A DNA stretch of 64,000 nt from Arenicola marina (Eukaryota; Annelida; Polychaeta; Arenicolidae): assembly GCA_964019135.1 (NCBI GenBank), contig OZ025248.1, positions 13,027,574 through 13,091,573 on the forward strand, read 5' to 3'. Made by a program: the position numbers and the translations under genes. Below are positions 1-14,968 of this stretch, in pieces (the first letter of the stretch is position 1; every line of letters begins with the position of its first letter). The notes under the pieces were generated by a model. It saw nothing but the letters and a program-made list of their open reading frames with translations, made no database searches and was not told the origin of the DNA.

Positions 1-609
1 CCTAGTCCTAGAGTGAGTGATAATGACCCTAGTCCTATAGTGACTGATAATGACCCTAGTCCTATAGTGACTGATAATGTCCCTAGTCCTATAGAGACTG
101 ATGATGACCCTTGTCCTATAGAGACAGAGAATGACCCTATTCCTATAGAGACTGATGATGACCCTAGTCCTATAGAGAATGACAATGGCCCTAGTCCTAT
201 AGAGACTGATAATGACCCTAGTCCTATAGTGACTGATAATGACCCTAGTCCTATAGTGACTGATAATGACCCTAGTCCTATAGTGACTGATAATGTCCCT
301 AGTCCTATAGAGACTGATGATGACCCTTGTCCTATAGAGACAGAGAATGACCCTATTCCTATAGAGACTGATAATGACCCTAGTTCTATAGTGACTGATA
401 ATGACCCTATTCCTATAGAGACTGATGATGTCCCTAGTCCTATAGAGACTGATGATGACCCTAGTCCTATAGAGACAGAGAATGACCCTATTCCTATAGA
501 GACTGATGATGACCCTAGTCCTATAGCGACTGATAATGACCCTAGTCCTATAGAGAATGATAATGACCCTAGTCCTATGGAGATAGATAATGACCCTAGT
601 CCTATAGAG

Positions 610-3600
610 TCTGACAATGTACCATAGTCCTATAGCGACTGATCATGACCCTAGTCTTATTGTGACTGATAATGACCCTAGTCCTATAGAGACTGATGAT
701 GACCCTAGTCCTATAGAGACAGAGAATGACCCTATTCCTATAGAGACTGATAATGACCCTAGTCCTATAGAGACAGAGAATGACCCTATTCCTATAGAGA
801 CTGATAATGACCCTAGTCCTATAGAGACTGATGATTACCCTAGTCCTATAGAGACTGATAATGACCCTAGTCCTATAGCGACTGATAATGACCCTAGTCC
901 TATAGAGACTGATAATGACCCTAGTCCTATAGAGACTGATAATGACCCTAGTCCTATAGAGACTGATAATGACCCTAGTCCTATGGGGACTGATAATGAC
1001 CCTAATCCTATAGAGACAGAGAATGACCCTATTCCTATAGAGACTGATGATGACCCTAGTCCTATAGCGACTGATAATGACCCTAGTCCTATAGAGACTG
1101 ATGATGACCCTAGTCCTTTAGAGACAGAGAATGACCCTATTCCTATAGAGACTGATAATGACCCTAGTCCTATAGAGACAGAGAATGACCCTATTCCTAT
1201 AGAGACTGATAATGACCCTAGTCCTATAGAGACAGAGAATGACCCTATTCCTATAGAGACTGATGATGACCCTAGTCCTATAGAGAATGATAATGACCCT
1301 AATCCTATAGAGACTGATAATGACCCTAGTCCTATAGTGACTGATAATGACCCTAGTCCTATAGTGACTGATAATGACCCTAGTCCTATAGAGAATGATA
1401 ATGACCCTAGTCCTATAGAGACTGATGATGACCCTAGTCCTATAGAGACAGAGAATGACCCTATTCCTATAGAGACTGATAATGACCCTAGTCCTATAGA
1501 GACAGAGAATGACCCTATTCCTATAGAGACTGATAATGACCCTAGTCATATAGAGACTGATGATGACCCTAGTCCTATAGCGACTGATAATGACCCTAGT
1601 TCTATAGAGAATGATAATGACCCTATTCCTATAGAGACTGATAATGACCCTAGTCCTATCGTGACTGATAATGACCCTAGTCCTATAGAGACTGATGATG
1701 ACCCTATTCCTATAGAGACTGATAATGACCCTAGTCCTATTGAGAATGATAATGACCCTAGTCCTATAGAGACAGAGAATGACCCTATTCCTATAGAGAC
1801 TGATAATGACCCTAGTCCTATAGAGACAGAGAATGACCCTATTCCTATAGAGACTGATAATGACCCTAGTCCTATAGAGACAGAGAATGACCCTATTCCT
1901 ATAGAGACTGATGATGACCCTAGTCCTATAGAGAATGATAATGACCCTAGTCCTATAGAGACTGATGATGACCCTAGTCCTATAGAGACAGAGAATGACC
2001 CTATTCCTATAGAGACTGATAATGACCCTAGTCCTATAGAGACAGAGAATGACCCTATTCCTATAGAGACTGATAATGACCCTAGTCCTATAGTGACTGA
2101 TAATGACCCTAGTCCTATAGAGACAGAGAATGACCCTATTCCTATAGAGACTGATAATGACCCTAGTCCTATAGTGACTGATAATGACCCTAGTCCTATA
2201 GAGACTGATGATGACCCTAGTCCTATAGAGACAGAGAATGACCCTATTCCTATAGAGACTGATAATGACCCTATTTCTATAGTGACTGATAATGACCCTA
2301 GTCCTATAGAGACAGAGAATGACCCTATTCCTATAGAGACTGATGATGCCCCTAGTCATATAGAGACTGATGATGACCCTAGTACTATAGCGACTGATAA
2401 TGACCCTAGTCCTATAGAGAATGATAATGACCCTAGTCTTATGGAGACTGATAATGACCCTAGTCCTATAGAGACAGAGAATGACCCTATTCCTATAGAG
2501 ACTGATAATGACCCTAGTCCTATCGTGACTGATAATGACTCTAGTCATATTGAGAATGATAATGACCCTAGTCCTATAGAGACTGATGATGACCCTAGTC
2601 CTATCGTGACTGATAATGACTCTAGTGCTATTGAGAATGATAATGACCCTAGTCCTATAGAGACAGAGAAAGACCCTATTCCTATAGAGACTGATAATGA
2701 CCCTAGTCCTATAGAGACAGAGAATGACCCTATTCCTATAGAGACTGATAATGACCCTAGTCCTATAGTGACTGATAATGACCCTAGTCCTATGGAGACA
2801 GAGAATGATCCTATTCCTATAGACACTGATAATGGCCTTAGTCCTATAGAGACTGATGATGACCCTAGTCCTATAGAGACAGAGAATGACCCTATTCCTA
2901 TAGAGACTGATAATGACCCTAGTCCTATAGAGACAGAGAATCACCCTATTCCTATAGAGACTGATAATGACCCTAGTCCTATAGTGACTGATAATGACCC
3001 TAGTCCTATAGAGACTGATGATGACCCTAGTCCTATAGAGACAGAGAATGACCCTATTCCTATAGAGACTGATAATGACCCTAGTCCTATAGTGACTGAT
3101 AATGACCCTAGTCCTATAGAGACAGAGAATGACCCTATTCCTATAGAGACTGATAATGGCCTTAGTCCTATAGAGACTGATAATGACCCTAGTTCTATAG
3201 AGACAGAGAATGACCCTATTCCTATAGAGACTGATAATGACCCTAGTCCTATAGTGACTGATAATGACCCTAGTCCTATAGAGACAGAGAATGACCCTAT
3301 TCCTATAGACACTGATAATGGCCTTAGTCCTATAGAGACTGATGATGACCCTAGTTCTATAGAGACAGAGAATGACCCTATTCCTATAGAGACTGATAAT
3401 GACCCTAGTCCTATAGAGACAGAGAATGACCCTATTCCTATAGAGACTGATAATGACCCTAGTCCTATAGAGACAGAGAATGACCCTATTGCTATAGAAA
3501 CTGATGATGACCCTAGTCCTATAGAGAATGATAATGACCCTAGTCCTATAGAGACTGATAATGATCCTAGTCCTATAGTGACTGATAATGACCCTAGTCC

Positions 3601-6600
3601 TATAGTGACTGATAATGACCCTAGTCCTATAGAGAATGATAATGACCCTAGTCCTATAGAGACTGATGATGACCCTAGTCCTATAGAGACAGAGAATGAC
3701 CCTATTCCTATAGAGACTGATAATGACCCCAGTCCTATAGAGACAGAGAATGACCCTATTCCTATAGAGACTGATAATGACCCTAGTCCTATAGTGACTG
3801 ATAATGACCCCAGTCCTATAGAGACAGAGAATGACCCTATTCCTATAGAGACTGATAACGACCCTAGTCCTATAGTGACTGATAATGACCCTAGTCCTAT
3901 TGAGACTGATGATGACCCTAGTCCTATAGAGACAGAGAATGACCCTATTCCTATAGAGACTGATAATGACCCTAGTTCTATAGTGACTGATAATGAACCT
4001 AGTCCTATAGAGACAGAGAATGACCCTATTCCTATAGAGACTGATGATGCCCCTAGTCATATAGAGACTGATGATGACCCTAGTCCTATGCGACTGATAA
4101 TGACCCTAGTCTTATAGAGAATGATAATGACCCTAGTCCTATGGAGACTGATAATGACCCTAGTCCTATAGAGACAGAGAATGACCCTATTCCTATAGAG
4201 ACTGATAATGACCCTAGTCATATAGAGACTGATGATGACCCTAGTCCTATAGCGACTGATAATGACCCTAGTTCTATAGAGAATGATAATGACCCTAGTC
4301 CTATGGAGACTGATAATGACCCTAGTCCTATAGAGACAGAGAATGACCCTATTCCTATAGAGACTGATAATGACCCTAGTCCTATCGTGACTGATAATGA
4401 CCCTAGTCCTATGGAGACTGATAATGACCCTAGTCCTATAGAGACAGAGAATGACCCTATTCCTATAGAGACTGATAATGACCCTAGTCATATAGAGACT
4501 GATGATGACCCTAGTCCTATAGCGACTGATAATGACCCTAGTTCTATAGAGAATGATAATGACCATAGTCCTATGGAGACTGATAATGACCCTAGTCCTA
4601 TAGAGACAGAGAATGACCCTAGTCCTATAGAGACAGAGAATGACCCTATTCCTATAGAGACTGATAATGACCCTAGTCCTATAGAGACAGAGAATGACCC
4701 TATTCCTATAGAGACGGAGAATGACCCTAGTCCTATAGAGACAGAGAATGACCCTATTCCTATAGAGACTGATGATGACCCTAGTCCTATAGAGAATGAT
4801 AATGGCCCTAGTCCTATAGAGACTGATAATGACCCTAGTCCTATAGTGACTGATAATGACCCTAGTCCTATAGTGACTGATAATGACCCTAGTCCTATAG
4901 TGACTGATAATGTCCCTAGTCCTATAGAGACTGATGATGACCCTTGTCCTATAGAGACAGAGAATGACCCTATTCCTATAGAGACTGATAATGACCCTAG
5001 TTCTATAGTGACTGATAATGACCCTATTCCTATAGAGACTGATGATGTCCCTAGTCCTATAGAGAATGATAATGGCCCTAGTCCTATAGAGACTGATAAT
5101 GACCCTAGTCCTATAGTGAGTGATAATGACCCTAGTCCTATAGTGACTGATAATGACCCTAGTCCTATAGTGACTGATAATGTCCCTAGTCCTATAGAGA
5201 CTGATGATGACCCTTGTCCTATAGAGACAGAGAATGACCCTATTCCTATAGAGACTGATGATGACCCTAGTCCTATAGAGAATGATAATGGCCCTAGTCC
5301 TATAGAGACTGATAATGACCCTAGTCCTATGGTGACTGATAATGACCCTAGTCCTATAGTGACTGATAATGACCCTAGTCCTATAGTGACTGATAATGTC
5401 CCTAGTCCTATAGAGACTGATGATGACCCTTGTCCTATAGAGACAGAGAATGACCCTATTCCTATAGAGACTGATAATGACCCTAGTTCTATAGTGACTG
5501 ATAATGACCCTATTCCTATAGAGACTGATGATGTCCCTAGTCCTATAGAGACTGATGATGACCCTAGTCCTATAGAGACAGAGAATGACCCTATTCCTAT
5601 AGAGACTGATGATGACCCTAGTCCTATAGCGACTGATAATGACCCTAGTCCTATAGAGAATGATAATGACCCTAGTCCTATGGAGATAGATAATGACCCT
5701 AGTCCTATAGAGTCTGACAATGTACCATAGTCCTATAGCGACTGATCATGACCCTAGTCTTATTGTGACTGATAATGACCCTAGTCCTATAGAGACTGAT
5801 GATGACCCTAGTCCTATAGAGACAGAGAATGACCCTATTCCTATAGAGACTGATAATGACCCTAGTCCTATAGAGACAGAGAATGACCCTATTCCTATAG
5901 AGACTGATAATGACCCTAGTCCTATAGAGACTGATGATTACCCTAGTCCTATAGAGACTGATAATGACCCTAGTCCTATAGCGACTGATAATGACCCTAG
6001 TCCTATAGAGACTGATAATGACCCTAGTCCTATAGAGACTGATAATGACCCTAGTCCTATGGGGACTGATAATGACCCTAATCCTATAGAGACAGAGAAT
6101 GACCCTATTCCTATAGAGACTGATGATGACCCTAGTCCTATAGCGACTGATAATGACCCTAGTCCTATAGAGACTGATGATGACCCTAGTCCTATAGAGA
6201 CAGAGAATGACCCTATTCCTATAGAGACTGATAATGACCCTAGTCCTATAGAGACAGAGAATGACCCTATTCCTATAGAGACTGATAATGACCCTAGTCC
6301 TATAGAGACAGAGAATGACCCTATTCCTATAGAGACTGATGATGACCCTAGTCCTATAGAGAATGATAATGACCCTAGTCCTATAGAGACTGATAATGAC
6401 CCTAGTCCTATAGTGACTGATAATGACCCTAGTCCTATAGTGACTGATAATGACCCTAGTCCTATAGAGAATGATAATGACCCTAGTCCTATAGAGACTG
6501 ATGATGACCCTAGTCCTATAGAGACAGAGAATGACCCTATTCCTATAGAGACTGATAATGACCCTAGTCCTATAGAGACAGAGAATGACCCTATTCCTAT

Positions 6601-9600
6601 AGAGACTGATAATGACCCTAGTCATATAGAGACTGATGATGACCCTAGTCCTATAGCGACTGATAATGACCCTAGTTCTATAGAGAATGATAATGACCCT
6701 ATTCCTATAGAGACTGATAATGACCCTAGTCCTATCGTGACTGATAATGACCCTAGTCCTATAGAGACTGATGATGACCCTATTCCTATAGAGACTGATA
6801 ATGACCCTAGTCCTATTGAGAATGATAATGACCCTAGTCCTATAGAGACAGAGAATGACCCTATTCCTATAGAGACTGATAATGACCCTAGTCCTATAGA
6901 GACAGAGAATGACCCTATTCCTATAGAGACTGATAATGACCCTAGTCCTATAGAGACAGAGAATGACCCTATTCCTATAGAGACTGATGATGACCCTAGT
7001 CCTATAGAGAATGATAATGACCCTAGTCCTATAGAGACTGATGATGACCCTAGTCCTATAGAGACAGAGAATGACCCTATTCCTATAGAGACTGATAATG
7101 ACCCTAGTCCTATAGAGACAGAGAATGACCCTATTCCTATAGAGACTGATAATGACCCTAGTCCTATAGTGACTGATAATGACCCTAGTCCTATAGAGAC
7201 AGAGAATGACCCTATTCCTATAGAGACTGATAATGACCCTAGTCCTATAGTGACTGATAATGACCCTAGTCCTATAGAGACTGATGATGACCCTAGTCCT
7301 ATAGAGACAGAGAATGACCCTATTCCTATAGAGACTGATAATGACCCTATTTCTATAGTGACTGATAATGACCCTAGTCCTATAGAGACAGAGAATGACC
7401 CTATTCCTATAGAGACTGATGATGCCCCTAGTCATATAGAGACTGATGATGACCCTAGTACTATAGCGACTGATAATGACCCTAGTCCTATAGAGAATGA
7501 TAATGACCCTAGTCTTATGGAGACTGATAATGACCCTAGTCCTATAGAGACAGAGAATGACCCTATTCCTATAGAGACTGATAATGACCCTAGTCCTATC
7601 GTGACTGATAATGACTCTAGTCATATTGAGAATGATAATGACCCTAGTCCTATAGAGACTGATGATGACCCTAGTCCTATCGTGACTGATAATGACTCTA
7701 GTGCTATTGAGAATGATAATGACCCTAGTCCTATAGAGACAGAGAAAGACCCTATTCCTATAGAGACTGATAATGACCCTAGTCCTATAGAGACAGAGAA
7801 TGACCCTATTCCTATAGAGACTGATAATGACCCTAGTCCTATAGTGACTGATAATGACCCTAGTCCTATGGAGACAGAGAATGATCCTATTCCTATAGAG
7901 ACTGATAATGACCCTAGTCCTATAGAGACAGAGAATGACTCTATTGCTATAGAAACTGATGATGACCCTAGTCCTATAGAGAATGATAATGACCCTAGTC
8001 CTATAGAGACTGATAATGATCCTAGTCCTATAGTGACTGATAATGACCCTAGTCCTATAGTGACTGATAATGACCCTAGTCCTATAGAGAATGATAATGA
8101 CCCTAGTCCTATAGAGACTGATGATGACCCTAGTCCTATAGAGACAGAGAATGACCCTATTCCTATAGAGACTGATAATGACCCCAGTCCTATAGAGACA
8201 GAGAATGACCCTATTCCTATAGAGACTGATAATGACCCTAGTCCTATAGTGACTGATAATGACCCCAGTCCTATAGAGACAGAGAATGACCCTATTCCTA
8301 TAGAGACTGATAACGACCCTAGTCCTATAGTGACTGATAATGACCCTAGTCCTATTGAGACTGATGATGACCCTAGTCCTATAGAGACAGAGAATGACCC
8401 TATTCCTATAGAGACTGATAATGACCCTAGTTCTATAGTGACTGATAAAGAACCTAGTCCTATAGAGACAGAGAATGACCCTATTCCTATAGAGACTGAT
8501 GATGCCCCTAGTCATATAGAGACTGATGATGACCCTAGTCCTATGCGACTGATAATGACCCTAGTCTTATAGAGAATGATAATGACCCTAGTCCTATGGA
8601 GACTGATAATGACCCTAGTCCTATAGAGACAGAGAATGACCCTATTCCTATAGAGACTGATAATGACCCTAGTCATATAGAGACTGATGATGACCCTAGT
8701 CCTATAGCGACTGATAATGACCCTAGTTCTATAGAGAATGATAATGACCCTAGTCCTATGGAGACTGATAATGACCCTAGTCCTATAGAGACAGAGAATG
8801 ACCCTATTCCTATAGAGACTGATAATGACCCTAGTCCTATCGTGACTGATAATGACCCTAGTCCTATGGAGACTGATAATGACCCTAGTCCTATAGAGAC
8901 AGAGAATGACCCTATTCCTATAGAGACTGATAATGACCCTAGTCATATAGAGACTGATGATGACCCTAGTCCTATAGCGACTGATAATGACCCTAGTTCT
9001 ATAGAGAATGATAATGACCATAGTCCTATGGAGACTGATAATGACCCTAGTCCTATAGAGACAGAGAATGACCCTAGTCCTATAGAGACAGAGAATGACC
9101 CTATTCCTATAGAGACTGATAATGACCCTAGTCCTATAGAGACAGAGAATGACCCTATTCCTATAGAGACGGAGAATGACCCTAGTCCTATAGAGACAGA
9201 GAATGACCCTATTCCTATAGAGACTGATGATGACCCTAGTCCTATAGAGAATGATAATGGCCCTAGTCCTATAGAGACTGATAATGACCCTAGTCCTATA
9301 GTGACTGATAATGACCCTAGTCCTATAGTGACTGATAATGACCCTAGTCCTATAGTGACTGATAATGTCCCTAGTCCTATAGAGACTGATGATGACCCTT
9401 GTCCTATAGAGACAGAGAATGACCCTATTCCTATAGAGACTGATAATGACCCTAGTTCTATAGTGACTGATAATGACCCTATTCCTATAGAGACTGATGA
9501 TGTCCCTAGTCCTATAGAGAATGATAATGGCCCTAGTCCTATAGAGACTGATAATGACCCTAGTCCTATAGTGAGTGATAATGACCCTAGTCCTATAGTG

Positions 9601-12600
9601 ACTGATAATGACCCTAGTCCTATAGTGACTGATAATGTCCCTAGTCCTATAGAGACTGATGATGACCCTTGTCCTATAGAGACAGAGAATGACCCTATTC
9701 CTATAGAGACTGATGATGACCCTAGTCCTATAGAGAATGATAATGGCCCTAGTCCTATAGAGACTGATAATGACCCTAGTCCTATGGTGACTGATAATGA
9801 CCCTAGTCCTATAGTGACTGATAATGACCCTAGTCCTATAGTGACTGATAATGTCCCTAGTCCTATAGAGACTGATGATGACCCTTGTCCTATAGAGACA
9901 GAGAATGACCCTATTCCTATAGAGACTGATAATGACCCTAGTTCTATAGTGACTGATAATGACCCTATTCCTATAGAGACTGATGATGTCCCTAGTCCTA
10001 TAGAGACTGATGATGACCCTAGTCCTATAGAGACAGAGAATGACCCTATTCCTATAGAGACTGATGATGACCCTAGTCCTATAGCGACTGATAATGACCC
10101 TAGTCCTATAGAGAATGATAATGACCCTAGTCCTATGGAGATAGATAATGACCCTAGTCCTATAGAGTCTGACAATGTACCATAGTCCTATAGCGACTGA
10201 TCATGACCCTAGTCTTATTGTGACTGATAATGACCCTAGTCCTATAGAGACTGATGATGACCCTAGTCCTATAGAGACAGAGAATGACCCTATTCCTATA
10301 GAGACTGATAATGACCCTAGTCCTATAGAGACAGAGAATGACCCTATTCCTATAGAGACTGATAATGACCCTAGTCCTATAGAGACTGATGATTACCCTA
10401 GTCCTATAGAGACTGATAATGACCCTAGTCCTATAGCGACTGATAATGACCCTAGTCCTATAGAGACTGATAATGACCCTAGTCCTATAGAGACTGATAA
10501 TGACCCTAGTCCTATAGAGACTGATAATGACCCTAGTCCTATGGGGACTGATAATGACCCTAATCCTATAGAGACAGAGAATGACCCTATTCCTATAGAG
10601 ACTGATGATGACCCTAGTCCTATAGCGACTGATAATGACCCTAGTCCTATAGAGACTGATGATGACCCTAGTCCTATAGAGACAGAGAATGACCCTATTC
10701 CTATAGAGACTGATAATGACCCTAGTCCTATAGAGACAGAGAATGACCCTATTCCTATAGAGACTGATAATGACCCTAGTCCTATAGAGACAGAGAATGA
10801 CCCTATTCCTATAGAGACTGATGATGACCCTAGTCCTATAGAGAATGATAATGACCCTAGTCCTATAGAGACTGATAATGACCCTAGTCCTATAGTGACT
10901 GATAATGACCCTAGTCCTATAGTGACTGATAATGACCCTAGTCCTATAGAGAATGATAATGACCCTAGTCCTATAGAGACTGATGATGACCCTAGTCCTA
11001 TAGAGACAGAGAATGACCCTATTCCTATAGAGACTGATAATGACCCTAGTCCTATAGAGACAGAGAATGACCCTATTCCTATAGAGACTGATAATGACCC
11101 TAGTCATATAGAGACTGATGATGACCCTAGTCCTATAGCGACTGATAATGACCCTAGTTCTATAGAGAATGATAATGACCCTATTCCTATAGAGACTGAT
11201 AATGACCCTAGTCCTATCGTGACTGATAATGACCCTAGTCCTATAGAGACTGATGATGACCCTATTCCTATAGAGACTGATAATGACCCTAGTCCTATTG
11301 AGAATGATAATGACCCTAGTCCTATAGAGACAGAGAATGACCCTATTCCTATAGAGACTGATAATGACCCTAGTCCTATAGAGACAGAGAATGACCCTAT
11401 TCCTATAGAGACTGATAATGACCCTAGTCCTATAGAGACAGAGAATGACCCTATTCCTATAGAGACTGATGATGACCCTAGTCCTATAGAGAATGATAAT
11501 GACCCTAGTCCTATAGAGACTGATGATGACCCTAGTCCTATAGAGACAGAGAATGACCCTATTCCTATAGAGACTGATAATGACCCTAGTCCTATAGAGA
11601 CAGAGAATGACCCTATTCCTATAGAGACTGATAATGACCCTAGTCCTATAGTGACTGATAATGACCCTAGTCCTATAGAGACAGAGAATGACCCTATTCC
11701 TATAGAGACTGATAATGACCCTAGTCCTATAGTGACTGATAATGACCCTAGTCCTATAGAGACTGATGATGACCCTAGTCCTATAGAGACAGAGAATGAC
11801 CCTATTCCTATAGAGACTGATAATGACCCTATTTCTATAGTGACTGATAATGACCCTAGTCCTATAGAGACAGAGAATGACCCTATTCCTATAGAGACTG
11901 ATGATGCCCCTAGTCATATAGAGACTGATGATGACCCTAGTACTATAGCGACTGATAATGACCCTAGTCCTATAGAGAATGATAATGACCCTAGTCTTAT
12001 GGAGACTGATAATGACCCTAGTCCTATAGAGACAGAGAATGACCCTATTCCTATAGAGACTGATAATGACCCTAGTCCTATCGTGACTGATAATGACTCT
12101 AGTCATATTGAGAATGATAATGACCCTAGTCCTATAGAGACTGATGATGACCCTAGTCCTATCGTGACTGATAATGACTCTAGTGCTATTGAGAATGATA
12201 ATGACCCTAGTCCTATAGAGACAGAGAAAGACCCTATTCCTATAGAGACTGATAATGACCCTAGTCCTATAGAGACAGAGAATGACCCTATTCCTATAGA
12301 GACTGATAATGACCCTAGTCCTATAGTGACTGATAATGACCCTAGTCCTATGGAGACAGAGAATGATCCTATTCCTATAGACACTGATAATGGCCTTAGT
12401 CCTATAGAGACTGATGATGACCCTAGTCCTATAGAGACAGAGAATGACCCTATTCCTATAGAGACTGATAATGACCCTAGTCCTATAGAGACAGAGAATC
12501 ACCCTATTCCTATAGAGACTGATAATGACCCTAGTCCTATAGTGACTGATAATGACCCTAGTCCTATAGAGACTGATGATGACCCTAGTCCTATAGAGAC

Positions 12601-12660
12601 AGAGAATGACCCTATTCCTATAGAGACTGATAATGACCCTAGTCCTATAGTGACTGATAA
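610..12660. repeat. Higher-order repeat of the 27-bp array, period 4455 bp
   Basis: The rare marker tctgacaatgtaccatag occurs at about 610, 5713 and 10168. The spacings are 5103 bp (189 units) and 4455 bp (165 units). The blocks between markers are near-identical unit by unit. The first block carries 24 additional units (648 bp) that the second lacks, and these 24 units reappear in the third block. The third block leaves the pattern near 12660. This shows recent block duplication of 4-5 kb segments with internal loss, as expected from unequal exchange or gene conversion. Confidence 0.9.
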
Positions 12661-14423
12661 TGACCCTAGTCATATAGAGACTGATGATGACCCTAGTCCT
12701 ATAGAGACTGATAATGACCCTAGTCCTATAGAGAATGATAATGACCCTAGTCCTATGGAGACTGATAATGACCCTAATCCTATAGCGACTGATAATGACC
12801 CTAGTCCTATAGAGACAGAGAATGACCCTAGTCCTATAGCGACTGATAATGACCCTAGTCCTATAGAGACAGAGAATGACCCTATTCCTATAGAGACTGA
12901 TAATGATCCTAGTCATATAGAGACGGATAATGACCCTAGTTCTATAGGGACTGATAATGACCCTAGTCCTATAGAGACTGCTAATGACCCTAGTCATATA
13001 GAGACGGATAATGACCCTAGTCCTATAGAGACTGATAATGACCCTAGTCCTATAGAGACTGATAATGACCCTAGTCATATAGAGACTGATAATGACCCTA
13101 GTTATATAGAGACTGATAATGACCCTAGTCCTATAGAGACTGATAATGACCCTAGTCATATAGAGACTGATAATGACCCTAGTTATATGGAGACGGATAA
13201 TGACCCTAGTCCTATAGAGACTGCTAATGACCCTAGTCATATAGAGACGGATAATGACCCTAGTTATATAGAGACGGATATTGACCCTAGTCCTATAGAG
13301 ACTGATAATGACCCTAGTCATATAGAGACTGATGATGACCCTAGTTATATAGAGACGGATATTGACCCTAGTCCTATAGAGACTGATAATGACCCTAGTC
13401 ATATAGAGACTGATGATGACCCTAGTTATATAGAGACGGATATTGACCCTAGTCCTATAGAGACTGATAATGACCCTAGTCATATAGAGACTGATAATGA
13501 CCCTAGTTATATAGAGACGGATAATGACCCTAGTCCTATAGAGACTGATAATGACCCTAGTCCTATAGAGACTGCTAATGACCCTAGTCATATAGAGACG
13601 GATAATGACCCTAGTCCTATAGAGACTGATAATGACCCTAGTCATATAGAGACTGATAATGACCCTAGTCCTATAGGGACTGATAATGACCCTAGTCCTA
13701 TAGAGACTGATAATGACCCTAGTCATATAGAGACTGATAATGACCCTAGTTATATAGAGACTGATAATGACCCTAGTCATATAGAGACTGATAATGACCC
13801 TAGTTATATAGAGACTGATAATGACCCTAGTCATATAGAGACTGATGATGACCCTAGTCCTATAGAGACTGATAATGACCCTAGTCATATAGAGACTGAT
13901 GATGACCCTAGTTATATAGAGACTGATGATGACCCTAGTTATATAGAGACGGATATTGACCCTAGTCCTATAGAGACTGATAATGACCCTAGTCATATAG
14001 AGACTGATAATGACCCTAGTTATATAGAGACTGATAATGACCCTAGTCCTATAGAGACTGCTAATGACCCTAGTCATATAGAGACGGATATTGACCCTAG
14101 TCCTATAGAGACGGATATTGACCCTAGTCCTATAGAGACTGATAATGACCCTAGTCATATAGAGACTGATTATAACCCTAGTCATATAGAGACTGATAAT
14201 GACCCTAGTTATATAGAGACTGATAATGACCCTAGTCCTATAGAGACTGATAATGACCCTAGTCATATAGAGACTGATTATAACCCTAGTCATATAGAGA
14301 CTGATAATGACCCTAGTTATATAGAGACTGATAATGACCCTAGTCCTATAGAGGCTGATAATGACCCTAGTCCTATAGAGACTGATAATGACTCTAGTCC
14401 TATAGATACTGATGATGACTCTA
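12660..14423. repeat. Divergent subfamily at the array edge, roughly 81-bp trimer
   Basis: From about 12660 the 27-bp units change to variants reading agtcatatagag and agttatatagag alternating with agtcctatagag. This often gives a three-unit period (SHIETD, SYIETD, SPIETD when read forward) and includes gacggatattgac variants. The array then ends within about 40 bp in unique sequence after 14423. Edge subfamilies of this kind usually reflect local amplification independent of the core. Confidence 0.8.
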
Positions 14424-14968
14424 CTCGTGCCGCGTTACTGTTTTTAAATTGAAAGTTAATTTAGTTATTGAACGAATACGAATAAAAATATATAATAAGG
14501 TTGTGCGTTTTATTCTATGAAATCACTATAAACGCATTTGTCAAAGGCGCAAACTGAAGTCCTGTCTATTTATTGCCTGAAGCATTGCGTTATGGGCGCC
14601 ATTTGGAAAGTATTCAATACTGGCACAAGATTGCCCTGTGCATCATGGTATACCTATATACAGGTATCTGTTATGCGAGAGGGTGTACTGTATTCATGGT
14701 TGGGTGTTTTTTGGTTAAGTTCACACCAATGAAAAGAAACAATCAGAACAGGACGTGGGTTTATTATTCCAAGGGAATTAATTACCCCCTTCGTAACATT
14801 CAGCAACGGAGGTATGAAATTCACTCCAAATATCACAATATAAATATCTCACCCTACTATTGTAGCATTATGCCTAAAATGTAAGCTATAATGTAAACAG
14901 TTAAACACCGAAGAAGAATATGAACGCAGATAATTTAGCGTGTCACTAACAGTTTGAAACAGTCTCAC
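14424..14968. other. Unique sequence with no recognisable gene
   Basis: This AT-rich stretch follows the 27-bp array. Short open frames exist (the longest is about 103 codons) but none has recognisable similarity, a good start context or splice-site support. No repeat structure was seen. Confidence 0.6.

Larger units (their letters stand above)
1..14423. repeat. Giant 27-bp minisatellite array
   Basis: About 530 tandem copies of a 27-bp unit (core gataatgaccctagtcc plus tatagagact) run from the left edge to about 14423, so the true left end lies outside the window. Because 27 is a multiple of three and the unit lacks stops in one forward and two reverse frames, open frames of up to 1425 codons appear on both strands (forward TDNDPSPIE, reverse RVIISLYRT and GLGSLSVSI). 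This coding appearance follows from the period. No splice sites, start context or non-repeat domain supports a gene, apart from a short non-repeat tail ending at 14452. Common variants alternate TEN-DPIPIE and TDN-DPSPIE units, giving a frequent 54-bp dimer. Confidence 0.95.

Noticed and set aside
617..4117. Long acidic repeat protein (TDNDPSPIE)n and the reverse-strand RVIISLYRT and GLGSLSVSI frames
   Set aside because: Open frames exist on both strands and in several phases purely because a stop-free 27-bp unit is repeated. No start context, splice sites or unique domain.
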